Positions 1 through 8,378 of a stretch of DNA of 64,000 bases are shown here, piece by piece. Origin of the DNA: Propioniciclava sinopodophylli (GTDB lineage: Bacteria > Actinomycetota > Actinomycetes > Propionibacteriales > Propionibacteriaceae). The notes under the pieces are model-generated. The model saw only the letters and a program-made list of their open reading frames with translations. It was not told where the DNA came from and did no database searches. The DNA lies in assembly GCF_004324755.1 (NCBI RefSeq), contig NZ_SDMQ01000004.1, forward strand, positions 124,001 to 188,000, read 5' to 3'. Made by a program: the position numbers and the translations under genes. The first letter of the stretch is position 1. Each line of letters opens with the position of its first letter.

Positions 1-152
1 ACGCCGTCGGCGTCCAGCACCGGGTACACCCGCGCCGTGACGCCGGACATCGGCTCTCCGTCGGGCGTCAGGTGCCAGCGCCGGAAGGTGTCCTCGACGA
101 GGCGCGGGAGGCTGTCCTCCCACGCCTGCCGGGACACCGGGCCGGAACTCAA
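1..152 (-). CDS. Aminoglycoside/hydroxyurea phosphotransferase-like protein, N-terminus only
   Basis: Only the first ~50 codons lie in the window; the gene runs off the left edge. The visible peptide has a family-like opening, with [15 protein letters not shown] followed by a VYPVLDADG strand, as in the N-lobe of streptomycin 6-kinase-like (APH(6)) proteins. The likely start is a TTG overlapping the serS stop codon (TTGA), with an in-frame GTG at 137 as alternative. The overlap implies co-transcription with serS. The catalytic loop is outside the window, so substrate and activity cannot be judged. Family assignment is from recalled family openings only. Confidence 0.5.
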   Translation of the reverse strand, partial: MSSGPVSRQAWEDSLPRLVEDTFRRWHLTPDGEPMSGVTARVYPVLDADG

Positions 153-1429
153 GCGGCGGCGACCGGGGTCAGGAACTCGCGCCCGCCGAGGTAGGGCCGG
201 AGTGCCTCGGGGACGCGCACCGACCCGTCGGCCTGCTGGTGGTTCTCCAGGATCATGATGATCGTGCGGGTCATCGCGCACAGCGTGCCGTTGAGCGTGG
301 CCAGAGGGCGGGTGCCGCCGGCGTCCCGCTGCCGGATGTTGAGGCGGCGCGCCTGGAACTCGGTGCAGTTCGAGGTCGAGGTGATCTCGCGGTAGCGCTC
401 CTGGGTGGGCAGCCAGCCGTAGCAGTCGAACTTGCGGGCGGCCGACGACCCGAGGTCGCCCGAGGCGACGTCGAGGACCTGGTACGGGATCTCCAGCGAC
501 TCGATGAACGCCTTCTCGTAACCCAGCAGCTTGGCGTGCTCGGCCTCGGCGTCCTCGGGCGAGCAGTAGACGAACAGCTCGGCCTTGTCGAACCAGTGCA
601 CGCGAAAGATGCCGCGGGTGTCCTTGCCGTAGGCGCCGGCCTCGCGGCGGAAGCAGCTCGACCACCCCACGTAGTGCTTCGGCAGCGACCCGGCGGGCAG
701 GATCTCGTCGGAGTGGTAGGCCGCCAGCGCGACCTCGGAGGTGCCGACCAGGTACAGATCGTCGCGCTCGAGGTGGTAGACGTCCTCGGCCGCCTGGCCC
801 AGGAACCCCGTCCCGGCCATCGCCTCCGGCTTCACCAAACTCGGGACGATCATCGGCGTGAACCCCCACGAGGACGCCATCGCCATCGCGTGCTGCAGCA
901 GCGCGAACTCGAGCTGGGCCCCTTGGCCGGTCAGCACGTAGAACCGCGAGCCGGAGATCTTGGCGCCGCGCTCCATGTCGATGGCGCCCAGCATCTCGCC
1001 CAGTTCGAGGTGGTCACGGGGGGCGAAGCCCTCGGCGGCGAAGTCGCGCGGGGTTCCCCACGTCTCGATGATCTCGCCCTCGTCCTCGCCACCCGAGGGA
1101 ACCCCGTCGATCACGATGTTGCCCAGCTGCATCATCAGCTCGTCGAAGGTGGCGTTGGCGGCCTCGGTCTCGGCCTGAGCCTCCTTGACGGACGCCGCGA
1201 GTTCCTTGGTGCGTGCCAGCAGGGCCTGCTTCTCCTCGGGCGAGGCCTTCGGGATCTGCGCCGACAGCGACTTCTGCTCCGCGCGCGCGGACTCCGACGT
1301 CGCCATCAGCGAACGACGCCGCTCGTCGGCGGCCACGAGCTGGTCGACCAGCTCGACCGACTCGCCGCGGGAGGCCTGGCTCCGGCGGACGCGGTCGGGG
1401 TCGGTGCGCAGAATCTTCGGATCGATCAC
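149..1429 (-). CDS. serS: Seryl-tRNA synthetase
   Basis: Charges tRNA-Ser with serine in the cytoplasm. At 426 aa it is full length for the family. Residues 1-110 form the long coiled-coil tRNA-binding arm, rich in Ala, Glu and Arg. The class II core follows: motif 2 contains [14 protein letters not shown] and motif 3 contains the [13 protein letters not shown] stretch and [18 protein letters not shown]. The GTG start at 1429 is supported by a TAGGAT -10 box six bases upstream, implying a leaderless message. The stop overlaps the start of a phosphotransferase-like gene. Every expected motif is present. Confidence 0.97.
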   Translation of the reverse strand: MIDPKILRTDPDRVRRSQASRGESVELVDQLVAADERRRSLMATSESARAEQKSLSAQIPKASPEEKQALLARTKELAASVKEAQAETEAANATFDELMMQLGNIVIDGVPSGGEDEGEIIETWGTPRDFAAEGFAPRDHLELGEMLGAIDMERGAKISGSRFYVLTGQGAQLEFALLQHAMAMASSWGFTPMIVPSLVKPEAMAGTGFLGQAAEDVYHLERDDLYLVGTSEVALAAYHSDEILPAGSLPKHYVGWSSCFRREAGAYGKDTRGIFRVHWFDKAELFVYCSPEDAEAEHAKLLGYEKAFIESLEIPYQVLDVASGDLGSSAARKFDCYGWLPTQERYREITSTSNCTEFQARRLNIRQRDAGGTRPLATLNGTLCAMTRTIIMILENHQQADGSVRVPEALRPYLGGREFLTPVAAA

Positions 1430-1435
1430 GGCAGC

Positions 1436-1441
1436 ATCCTA
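1436..1441 (-). promoter_or_regulatory. -10 box of a leaderless serS promoter
   Basis: TAGGAT on the minus strand ends six bases before the GTG start of serS, the arrangement expected when transcription begins at the start codon. No convincing -35 box was seen. Confidence 0.5.
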
Positions 1442-1492
1442 GCCGTGGGGCGCCCGACCGACGGGGCCCGCCCGGGCGCCCCGACCGCGTGG

Positions 1493-1498
1493 GAGACT
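1493..1498 (+). promoter_or_regulatory. -10 box deciding the start of the PAP2-DGK fusion
   Basis: GAGACT is followed by six bases and then the GTG at 1505. The same geometry is seen before serS, pheA and others, and it supports GTG 1505 rather than any of the many upstream in-frame codons. Confidence 0.4.
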
Positions 1499-1504
1499 GG
1501 ACGC

Positions 1505-3049
1505 GTGAGGACACGCTGGGGGCTCGCGCACCTCGCCACGGTGGTGCTGGCGGCGGCATTCGGGCTGTGGACGTGGCTCACGCTGTCCGTGGGGGCTTTC
1601 GAACGGGTGGACGCCCTCTCCCGCGTCCCCGGCGTCACGGGCGCCTCGGCGCGCGGACAGATCCTCGCCGCGATCGCGATCCTCACGACCCCGACCGTCC
1701 TCTACACCGTGCTGGCCGGGCTCACTTTGTGGGCCGCGCGCCGCCGGCTGCACAACCTCGCGTGGGCGATGTTGCTGAGCATCCCTCTCGGGTGGGGCAG
1801 CAGCCAGCTGGTGAAGATGATCGTCCAGCGCCCCCGCCCGGACACCGCACTTCCCCTCATCACCGCCGAGGGGTATGCCTACCCCAGCTCCCACATGACG
1901 GCGGCGACGATCGTGGCGGTGCTGGTCATCGCAGCGATGGTCGTGACCCGCCGCCGCCGGACCATGGTGGTCGCCGCCACCGCGGCCCTCGTCGTGGCCT
2001 GGTGGCTGATCTTCGCCGACCGCTGGTGGCTGCGGGCGCACTGGTTCTCCGACCTCATCGGCGGCGGGTTGCTGGGTGGGTTCGTCGCCGCGCTGGCGCT
2101 GGCGATGGCCGGCGTGAGGGTCATCAAGTTCGGCAGCCCCCGCCGGGTGACCGACGGCACGCGCCGGGCCGCGGTCGTCTACAACCCCACGAAGGTGCCC
2201 GACCTACCGGTCTTCCGCCGCCAGGTCGAGGGCGAATCCGCCGAGCGCGGCTGGCAGCCCCCGCTCTGGCTCGAGACGGACGCCGACGACGCGGGCGCCC
2301 GGGTGGCGCGGGTGGCCCGCAAGCGCAAGGTCGACCTCGTGCTCGTCGCGGGCGGGGACGGCACCGTCCGCACGGTCAGCGCCGAGTTCGCCGAGACCGG
2401 CATCCCCTTGGGCATCGTGCCGGTCGGCACCGGCAACCTGCTGGCCCGCAACCTCGGCGTCCCCCTCGACCTCGCGGACGCCCTCGACGCCGCCTTCGAC
2501 GGCCGCCCGCGCGGCATCGACATCGTCCGGCTGCGAGCCGACGATGCGCACGACGACGTGTCGCTCGTGATGGCGGGCATGGGCATCGACGCGCGCATCA
2601 TGAGCGAGACCAACGCCGACCTGAAGAAGGTCGTCGGCCCGGCCGCCTACGCGGTCACGGCCCTGACCAGCCTCAACTCCCCGCCGTTCCGGGCGGTGAT
2701 CACCCTCGACGGCGGCTCCCCCGTCGAGCGGACGCCCGCGCTCGCCCTCATCGCCAACGTGGGCAGCGTGCAGGGCCAGATCGCCCTCGCCCCGGACGCC
2801 CTCCCCGACGACGGGCTCCTCGACCTCGTGCTCGCCTCGCCCGAACGCCCCGCTGACTGGGGCGCGATGGCCACCCGCGTCCTCACCCGAACGGGCGACC
2901 ACCCCGGCATCGAGCGCGCGCAGGCGCGCCGACTGGTGATCGAGACCGACGAGCCGGTCGCCTACCAGGTCGACGGCGACACCATCGGCGAGTGCCGCCG
3001 CCTCGAGGTGTCGGTACGCCAGAACGCCGTGCTGGTGATGGTTCCGTAA
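1505..3049 (+). CDS. PAP2 phosphatase-diacylglycerol kinase fusion protein
   Basis: A 514-residue two-domain protein. The N-terminal ~200 residues are a membrane PAP2 phosphatase: several hydrophobic helices, KMIVQRPRP (KX6RP motif, about residue 103), PSSHM (about 127, a variant of PSGH) and RAHWFSD (the HxxxD-type motif). The C-terminal ~300 residues are a cytoplasmic lipid kinase of the DAGK/LCB5 type, with VAGGDGTV at about residue 280 and VGTGNLLARN. One domain removes lipid phosphates and the other adds them, suggesting an undecaprenyl- or phosphatidic-acid recycling role; that is inference. It converges with pheA across repeat arrays. Confidence 0.88.
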   Translation: MRTRWGLAHLATVVLAAAFGLWTWLTLSVGAFERVDALSRVPGVTGASARGQILAAIAILTTPTVLYTVLAGLTLWAARRRLHNLAWAMLLSIPLGWGSSQLVKMIVQRPRPDTALPLITAEGYAYPSSHMTAATIVAVLVIAAMVVTRRRRTMVVAATAALVVAWWLIFADRWWLRAHWFSDLIGGGLLGGFVAALALAMAGVRVIKFGSPRRVTDGTRRAAVVYNPTKVPDLPVFRRQVEGESAERGWQPPLWLETDADDAGARVARVARKRKVDLVLVAGGDGTVRTVSAEFAETGIPLGIVPVGTGNLLARNLGVPLDLADALDAAFDGRPRGIDIVRLRADDAHDDVSLVMAGMGIDARIMSETNADLKKVVGPAAYAVTALTSLNSPPFRAVITLDGGSPVERTPALALIANVGSVQGQIALAPDALPDDGLLDLVLASPERPADWGAMATRVLTRTGDHPGIERAQARRLVIETDEPVAYQVDGDTIGECRRLEVSVRQNAVLVMVP

Positions 3050-3053
3050 CGCC

Positions 3054-3207
3054 CCGCCGAGGGCTTGGGTCCAGCCCGCCGAGGGCTTGGGTCCGGTCCG
3101 CCGAGGGCTTGGGTCCGGTCCGCCGAGGGCTTGGGTCCGGTCCGCCGAGGGCTTGGGTCCGGTCCGCCGAGGGCTTGGGTCCAGTCCGCCGAGGGCTTGG
3201 CTCCTAT
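3054..3207 (+). repeat. Tandem array, seven 22-bp units (CCGCCGAGGGCTTGGGTCC type)
   Basis: Seven consecutive units of exactly 22 bp begin at 3054, 3076, 3098, 3120, 3142, 3164 and 3186. All share CCGCCGAGGGCTTGG; variation is confined to the last few bases. The array starts five bases after the TAA stop of the PAP2-kinase gene. There is no spacer, so it is not CRISPR-like. Confidence 0.93.
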
Positions 3208-3215
3208 AGAGAAGA

Positions 3216-3325
3216 GGGGCTCTCGGCGCCCAGAGCCGGGGCTCTCGACACACAAACCCGGGGCTCTCGGCGCGCAGGGCCGGGGCTCTCGGCACACAGG
3301 GCCGGGGCTCTCGGCGTCAGCGCTC
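3216..3325 (+). repeat. Tandem array, five 22-bp units (GGGGCTCTCGGCGC type) overlapping the pheA stop
   Basis: Units start at 3216, 3238, 3260, 3282 and 3304, each opening GGGGCTCTCG and ending in a variable purine-rich tail plus CC. The last unit runs over the stop codon and final codons of pheA (stop at 3317-3319). Read on the other strand the core is GCCGAGAGCCCC, clearly related to the preceding array. Confidence 0.92.
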
Positions 3326-4237
3326 CTTCGGGGCGCGGCCCAGGACGTCGTCGATCCAGCCCTCGGCTGCGGCGTACTCGGCGTCGGTGAAGCCGCGTGC
3401 GATCTTGGGCCTCACCTTGTCGGCGCGCGGGTAGGACCCCAGGAACGTCACCGCGCGACAGATGCGGTGCAGGCCCTTGAGGGTGCCGCGCATGCGGGGC
3501 TCGCCGATGTGTCCCTCGGCGTCGATCGAGAAGCAGTACTCGCCGAACGCCTTCTTCGTCGGACGGCTCTCGATGCGGGTCAGGTTCACCCCGCGCATCG
3601 CGAACTGCTGCAGGATCTCCAGCAGCGCGCCCGAATGGTCGGTGTGCATCCAGGCAACGAGCGTGGTCTTGTCCGCACCGGTGGGGGCGGGCAGCTCGCC
3701 CGGCCGGCGCACGAGCACGAAGCGGGTGACGGCGTCCGGGTTGTCGGCGATGTCGGTGGCCAGGCAGTCCAGGCCGTAGAGGTCGGCGGCGACCCGCGCG
3801 CAGATCGCACCGTCGAACGTCGAGTCCGGTTCGGCGACGGCGGCGGCCGCGGCGGCGGTCGACCCGCCCTCAGTGACGGTGGCCCACGGCAGGTTCTGGT
3901 CGATCCAGTCGCGGGTCTGGGCGTACGCGTGCGGATGGGTGAGGATGCGCTTGACGTCCTCCGCGCGCGTCCCGGGGCGGACGGCCAGCACGAACGACAC
4001 CGGCAGCAGCACCTCGGCGACGATGACCAGCGGCGTCCCCGCGGCGAGGTTGTCGAGGGTGGCCGACACCCCGCCCTCGACGGAGTTCTCGATCGGAACC
4101 AGCCCCGACTCGATCTCGCCCGCGCGCACGGCGTCCAGCACGCGCGCCACGGTCGCCAAGGGGGTGGACTCGGCGTCCGTCAGCGTCAGGAGGGCCTGGT
4201 GGGTGAACGTCCCCGCGGGCCCGAAGTATCCGATCAC
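3317..4237 (-). CDS. pheA: Prephenate dehydratase
   Basis: Converts prephenate to phenylpyruvate, the committed step of phenylalanine synthesis. The 306 residues fit the monofunctional actinobacterial enzyme. GPAGTFTHQA opens the catalytic domain and DAVTRFVLV carries the Thr-Arg-Phe signature. A C-terminal ACT domain (VAWMHTDHSGALLEIL, then IESRPTK) is the site of feedback inhibition by phenylalanine in this family. The start is GTG, seven bases after a TAGACT -10 box. A 22-bp repeat unit overlaps the stop codon. Confidence 0.95.
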   Translation of the reverse strand: MIGYFGPAGTFTHQALLTLTDAESTPLATVARVLDAVRAGEIESGLVPIENSVEGGVSATLDNLAAGTPLVIVAEVLLPVSFVLAVRPGTRAEDVKRILTHPHAYAQTRDWIDQNLPWATVTEGGSTAAAAAAVAEPDSTFDGAICARVAADLYGLDCLATDIADNPDAVTRFVLVRRPGELPAPTGADKTTLVAWMHTDHSGALLEILQQFAMRGVNLTRIESRPTKKAFGEYCFSIDAEGHIGEPRMRGTLKGLHRICRAVTFLGSYPRADKVRPKIARGFTDAEYAAAEGWIDDVLGRAPKER

Positions 4238-4244
4238 CCGGGTG

Positions 4245-4250
4245 AGTCTA
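4245..4250 (-). promoter_or_regulatory. -10 box of a leaderless pheA promoter
   Basis: TAGACT on the minus strand lies seven bases before the GTG start of pheA. Confidence 0.5.
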
Positions 4251-4264
4251 GGGTCGCGGACGCC

Positions 4265-5956
4265 TCAGCTCCCGGACTTCCTGCCTCCCGGACGCGGGGC
4301 GGAGATCCGCCGCACTAGCGGCGGGCCGACCTTGCCGCCGGCTGGCGTCCCGGACGCCGCGGCCGCCCGTTCGGCGCGCGGGCCGCTGACGAGCAGCCCG
4401 CGGAAGCCGTTGAGCACGAAGGACGCCGTGGGCCACTGCCGGTTCGTCGACCAGAACCAGGAGACGATCACGCCCAGTACGAACCACTGGACGCCCGAGC
4501 TGATGACGTCGCGGATCGTGAACGCCACGACGTCGACCATGAAGTCGGAGAAGCCCACCGTCCGACCGGTGACGTAGCCGACGGACAGCGCGGTGCCGCG
4601 CAGGGCCATCAGCCAGTCGAGGCGGGTGCGGTGCAGCAGGGCGAGCGGCGCCCACACGATGAGGTCGTACCAGGCGAGCGTGTAGGGCGAGGTGACGAGC
4701 CAGGCAGTGCACAGGACCACGGCCGTGCGGACGGCGATGGTCAGCGGGTCCCGCTCAGCCGGCAGCGCGGCGCCCGGGACAGCCTTCCACGGCAGCACAC
4801 GCGAGAGCATCCAGCCGATGACGAGCATGCCCGTCCAGCCGAGGATGCCGGTGGTGGAGCGCGCGACGTCGCCCGGCAGCACCCAGGCCAACGCCGAGTC
4901 GACCCACGGTGCCCACGAGCCGCCCGACACGTAGCCGGTGTTGCGGCTGGCCGCGAACAGGGCGTGCGGGGCGAACACTCCGTAGAGGATGCCGATGGGG
5001 ATCAGCGCTCCGATGCTGAGCTGCAACACCTTGCGCCAGTCGTGGCGGTAGCCCCACACCATCGCGAGACCGTAGAAGACCAGCGAGACCTTCACCGACC
5101 CGGCGAGCCCGATGAAGATGCCCGTCACGAACGCGCTGCGCCGCATGAACCACAGGGCGACGATGGCGAACACCAGCGTGAGGGCCTCGTTGTGTCCGCC
5201 GGCGACGACGGCCCAGATCAGCAGCGGGTTGAGGATGGTGAACAGCACCGAGCGGGTCTGCAGCGCGGCGTCGCCGTGGGCGAGCTTGATCATCACCGCG
5301 CAGACGACGATGAACGCCGTCACGTGGATGAGCTGCAGCCAGAACACGACGTCGTGCATCGACTCGCCGCCGAGCACGTTCGCGAGCCACTGGGTGAACG
5401 ACGCGATGGGCCCGTACACGCTGGGGGTGTCCTGCCAGGGGCGCTCGGTCCAGACCAGGACGGGGTCGTAGGTCTGCCGGAAGATCTCGGCCGGGGTGAT
5501 GCTGTACGGGTCGACACCCTGGCGCTGGAGGCGTCCGTACGCCGCGTACATGAGGACGTCCGCGCTCGTCAGGGGCGGGACGGCCGCGGTGGCGACGTTC
5601 AGCCCGACGCCCAGGTAGAACATGCGGTGGATGCGCGGACGCCAGCCGGCCGTGACCGCGCGCCACGCGATGAGCAGCCCGACCGTGCCGATCGTGATGC
5701 CGACCCACAGTGCGGGGACGACCACCCACTCGGACAGCGGCAGGCCGATGCGCTCACCCCACTCGACGGGGATGAAGTAGGGCGGGAGCAGGCTGCCGTT
5801 GGCGGGCCCGACGTTGAGGGTGACGCTGGAGGGGCCCAGGAAGGCCACGGCGATGGTGGTCAGGCAGCTCGCCACGATGAGCCAGAACCCGAGGCGTCCG
5901 TTCTTGGTCCACGGCCGATCGAGGAAGCGGTTCCACCGCTGGACGATCGCGTTCAC
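4265..5956 (-). CDS. MptB-like polyprenol-phosphate-mannose-dependent alpha-1,6-mannosyltransferase
   Basis: A 563-residue polytopic GT-C glycosyltransferase with roughly a dozen hydrophobic helices. The long extracytoplasmic loop after the first helix and the SVYGPIASFTQW segment are typical of MptB and related actinobacterial mannosyltransferases, which extend lipomannan or a related cell-envelope glycan using a lipid-linked sugar donor. The start GTG follows a GGAGGC Shine-Dalgarno sequence. A basic, proline-rich tail follows the last helix. The exact acceptor glycan cannot be told from sequence; GT87-type family membership is the main alternative. Confidence 0.75.
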   Translation of the reverse strand: MNAIVQRWNRFLDRPWTKNGRLGFWLIVASCLTTIAVAFLGPSSVTLNVGPANGSLLPPYFIPVEWGERIGLPLSEWVVVPALWVGITIGTVGLLIAWRAVTAGWRPRIHRMFYLGVGLNVATAAVPPLTSADVLMYAAYGRLQRQGVDPYSITPAEIFRQTYDPVLVWTERPWQDTPSVYGPIASFTQWLANVLGGESMHDVVFWLQLIHVTAFIVVCAVMIKLAHGDAALQTRSVLFTILNPLLIWAVVAGGHNEALTLVFAIVALWFMRRSAFVTGIFIGLAGSVKVSLVFYGLAMVWGYRHDWRKVLQLSIGALIPIGILYGVFAPHALFAASRNTGYVSGGSWAPWVDSALAWVLPGDVARSTTGILGWTGMLVIGWMLSRVLPWKAVPGAALPAERDPLTIAVRTAVVLCTAWLVTSPYTLAWYDLIVWAPLALLHRTRLDWLMALRGTALSVGYVTGRTVGFSDFMVDVVAFTIRDVISSGVQWFVLGVIVSWFWSTNRQWPTASFVLNGFRGLLVSGPRAERAAAASGTPAGGKVGPPLVRRISAPRPGGRKSGS

Positions 5957-5998
5957 TCGGGCCTCCAGGGGGTCATGGATGGCCCAAGGCTACTGGGA

Positions 5999-6871
5999 TC
6001 ACTTGAGGAGCTTCGACAGGCGCCGGTCGGCGAGCAGCTTGCCGCCGGTCTGGCAACGGGGGCAGTAGTTGAGGAACGAGTCGGCGAAGCTGACCTCGGC
6101 GATGGGCGTGCCGCAGGTCGGGCAGGCCTCGCCCTTGCGGCCGTGGACGCGCATGGTGCTGCGCTTGCCGTCCTTGAGGTTGGCGGGCTTCTCGCCGACC
6201 GCGCGGTCGATGGCGGACGTCAGCTCGGTGCGGATCGCCTCGAACAGGCCGGTCACCTCGTCGTCGGTGAGCGAACCCGCCAGCTTGAACGGGCTGAGCC
6301 GGGCGGCCTGGAGGATCTCGTCGGAGTACGCGTTGCCGATGCCGGCCAGCACCGACTGGTCCTTGAGGAGCCCCTTCACCTGGGTGCGCGCGTGTTCGGT
6401 GAGCACGGCCGCGAAGTCGTCGCGGCTGAAGCCTGCAGCGAGCGGGTCGGGGCCGAGCCGGGTGATGCCGGGGACCTCGGCGAGGTCGGCGACGACGTAC
6501 ACGGAGAGGTGCTTCTGCGTGCCGGCCTCGGTGAGGCTGAAACCGACCGGGTCGGGGTCGCCGTCGAACGCGACCCGCAGCGCCAGCGGGCCCTTGCCGG
6601 GCCGGACTGGCGTCGCCGGGACGGGGTCGTGCCAGGTCAGCCAGCCGGCGCGGGCGAGGTGGAAGGCGAGCCAGGTGCCGTCGACGTCGATGGCCAGGAA
6701 CTTGCCGTGCCGCTCGACGCCGGTGACCTCCATGCCGTGCAGCGCGCTGAGCGGGACGGCGAACGTCTTGAGCGCCGCGATCGCCGCCAGGTCGGCGCGG
6801 ACGACCGCTCGCCCCACCAGGTTCTCGGCCAGGAACGCGCGGAGCGCCTCGACCTCGGGCATCTCGGGCAT
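5999..6871 (-). CDS. Fpg/Nei family DNA glycosylase-lyase
   Basis: Base-excision repair enzyme of 290 residues. The N-terminus reads MPEMPEVEAL, giving the catalytic Pro2-Glu3 pair of the MPELPEVE signature. The helix-two-turn-helix contains GLLKDQSVLAGIGNAYSDEI. A C-terminal zinc finger of the form CPTC-x16-CPRC is intact. An Arg- and Lys-rich tail follows the zinc finger. Which oxidised base is preferred (MutM versus Nei type) cannot be decided from motifs. The next gene ends only two bases away, so the two are probably co-transcribed. Confidence 0.92.
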   Translation of the reverse strand: MPEMPEVEALRAFLAENLVGRAVVRADLAAIAALKTFAVPLSALHGMEVTGVERHGKFLAIDVDGTWLAFHLARAGWLTWHDPVPATPVRPGKGPLALRVAFDGDPDPVGFSLTEAGTQKHLSVYVVADLAEVPGITRLGPDPLAAGFSRDDFAAVLTEHARTQVKGLLKDQSVLAGIGNAYSDEILQAARLSPFKLAGSLTDDEVTGLFEAIRTELTSAIDRAVGEKPANLKDGKRSTMRVHGRKGEACPTCGTPIAEVSFADSFLNYCPRCQTGGKLLADRRLSKLLK

Positions 6872-6872
6872 G

Positions 6873-7472
6873 TCAGCGGTCGCGCTTGTCGAGCTTCACC
6901 GTGTGACCGCCCAGCACGAGCATGCCGCGCAGGACGAGGGTGCCGTTGGAGCCGTCCCCCTGCGCCGACCGGCGGATGCTGTTGCCGCCCGCGACCGCCT
7001 GGGTCTCCTCCACCACGCGGACGCCGCGGGGCACGTGCAGGCTGTGCCCGCCCAGGACGGCGGGCAGTTCGAGGGTGAGGACGACGCCGGGGCCGAGGGC
7101 GTCCCGGAGGTAGATGTCGTCACCGCCCATCAGCGCGAAGTTCCGCACGGACGCCCCGCGCTCGAGGTCGATGCGGCGTCCGGTGAGGATGGTCGCCGTC
7201 CAGCCCGCGCCGTTGGACGCCGCGACCGGCGCCTTCGCGCGGCGGCGCGTGGGCCGGACCCAGCGGCCGTCGAGGGCGTGGCCCTCGGGCACATCGGCGA
7301 CGAGCTCGGGGAGCTGGTCGATGTAGCGGGCGGCGAGCGCCTGCTCCTGCCGGTGGGTCAGGTCGTCGAGGTCGAGGCGCCCGGCCACGTAGGCCTCGTG
7401 CAGGATCGTGAGCACGGCGTCGCGATCCGCGTCGCTGGCGCGGAGTCGCCTGTGTCGCTCGATCTCGGGCAT
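6873..7472 (-). CDS. DUF1707 domain protein with LiaF-like C-terminal region
   Basis: The first ~60 residues (RLRASDADRDAVLTILHEAY through QLPELVADVP) are a DUF1707 domain, common in actinobacteria and usually joined to membrane or sensor segments. The C-terminal ~110 residues are a glycine- and valine-rich beta repeat (RNFALMGGDDIYLRDAL, then ARGVRVVEETQAVAGGNSIRR) like the cell-wall-active-antibiotic-response C-terminal domain of LiaF. There is no transmembrane segment, so it is probably cytoplasmic. ATG 7472 is set by TAGAAT seven bases upstream. Function is unknown; an envelope-stress link is inference from LiaF. Confidence 0.8.
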   Translation of the reverse strand: MPEIERHRRLRASDADRDAVLTILHEAYVAGRLDLDDLTHRQEQALAARYIDQLPELVADVPEGHALDGRWVRPTRRRAKAPVAASNGAGWTATILTGRRIDLERGASVRNFALMGGDDIYLRDALGPGVVLTLELPAVLGGHSLHVPRGVRVVEETQAVAGGNSIRRSAQGDGSNGTLVLRGMLVLGGHTVKLDKRDR

Positions 7473-7479
7473 GCCATCG

Positions 7480-7485
7480 ATTCTA
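7480..7485 (-). promoter_or_regulatory. -10 box of the DUF1707-glycosylase operon
   Basis: TAGAAT on the minus strand sits seven bases before ATG 7472, indicating a leaderless transcript covering the DUF1707 gene and the downstream DNA glycosylase. Confidence 0.5.
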
Positions 7486-7520
7486 CGAGGTGTGGCCGGT
7501 GCCGCCCCGAGGGGCCGGAT

Positions 7521-7539
7521 GGCTGAGCATGTCGAAGCC
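7521..7539 (-). repeat. REP-like element, GGCTTCGACATGCTCAGCC
   Basis: Read on the minus strand this 19-mer differs by one base from the element at 25259 and 28718. It lies in the 93-bp gap between the aat stop and the DUF1707 start, and is imperfectly palindromic (GGCT near both ends). Confidence 0.7.
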
Positions 7540-7565
7540 CGCCAGCCCTTCGGGGCTCCCCTCGC

Positions 7566-8261
7566 TCACACCTCAGGGACCTGGCCTCGCCTCAGTCCCC
7601 AGTTGGGCGCCGGCAGCCCAAGCGTCTCGTCGAGAAGGCGCAGGTAGTCGGGACGGTCGACCTCGACGGCACCCAGCGACTCCAGATGGTCGGTCACCCA
7701 CTGGACGTCGAGCAGGCGCCCCTCGACACCGTCGTCCAGCAGCTCGACCAGCCCCAGCAGAGCCACCTTGGAGGCGTCCCGCCCAAGAACGGGGTCGTGG
7801 AACATCGACTCCCCCGCGAACAACCCGCCCAAGGACACCCCGTACAAACCGCCCGCCAGGTCGCCGGAAGACGTCCACGCCTCCACCGAGTGCACGACGC
7901 CCGCGCGGTGCAGTTCGGCGTAGACCTCGACGATGCGGCCGTCGATCCAGCCCGAGGGACGCGCGGGGTCCGCGCACCGGGCCATCACCTCGTCGAACGC
8001 GGCGTCCACCGTCACCACGTACCGCCGGGCCGACTTGCGCAGCGACCGCGTCACCCGCACGTCGTCCAGCGGCAGGACGCCCCGGTGGACCGGCGACCAC
8101 CAGCCCATGGCGTCCGGCCACCCCGACTCGAGCAGCGGCATGGGGAACACGCCCGAGGCGTACGCGGCCACGACGAGGTCGGCGTCGAACTCCTGGGACA
8201 GGGCGATGAGGTCCTGGTCCGGCCAGGACGACTCCGGCCCGAACACGCCCGACAACGCCAT
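7566..8261 (-). CDS. aat: Leucyl/phenylalanyl-tRNA-protein transferase
   Basis: Adds Leu or Phe from charged tRNA to N-terminal Arg or Lys of proteins, marking them for ClpS/ClpAP-type degradation (N-degron pathway). The 231 residues match the family: YASGVFPMPL and WWSPVHRGVLPLDDV near the N-terminus, GLYGVSLGGLFAGESMF in the core, and LLDVQWVTDHLESLGAVEV near the C-terminus. ATG 8261 follows a CAGACT -10 box by six bases; the much longer upstream extension of the same frame is antisense to the EcsC-like gene and is not coding. Confidence 0.95.
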   Translation of the reverse strand: MALSGVFGPESSWPDQDLIALSQEFDADLVVAAYASGVFPMPLLESGWPDAMGWWSPVHRGVLPLDDVRVTRSLRKSARRYVVTVDAAFDEVMARCADPARPSGWIDGRIVEVYAELHRAGVVHSVEAWTSSGDLAGGLYGVSLGGLFAGESMFHDPVLGRDASKVALLGLVELLDDGVEGRLLDVQWVTDHLESLGAVEVDRPDYLRLLDETLGLPAPNWGLRRGQVPEV

Positions 8262-8267
8262 GGCTGC

Positions 8268-8273
8268 AGTCTG
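8268..8273 (-). promoter_or_regulatory. -10 box of a leaderless aat promoter
   Basis: CAGACT on the minus strand lies six bases before ATG 8261; it fixes the start well inside a longer open frame. Confidence 0.4.
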
Positions 8274-8366
8274 GCACGCCCCACCGACACCGCCCGGACG
8301 CCCCCGACCAGCACCGCTCAGGGGACGGCCGGGGGGCACCCGCTGGGGCGCAGCGCTTTCGGCGCT

Positions 8367-8372
8367 TACCCT
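8367..8372 (+). promoter_or_regulatory. -10 box of the EcsC-family gene
   Basis: TACCCT followed by six bases and ATG 8379, the leaderless geometry. It is divergent from the aat promoter 94 bp away. Confidence 0.45.
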
Positions 8373-8378
8373 GAACCC

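Noticed and set aside
3054-3325. CRISPR array
   Set aside because: Units are contiguous 22-mers with no spacers of unique sequence, and no cas gene is nearby.
5999-6871. Start of the DNA glycosylase at the second Met
   Set aside because: The catalytic Pro must be residue 2; MPEMPEVE already provides Pro2-Glu3, matching the MPELPEVE signature.
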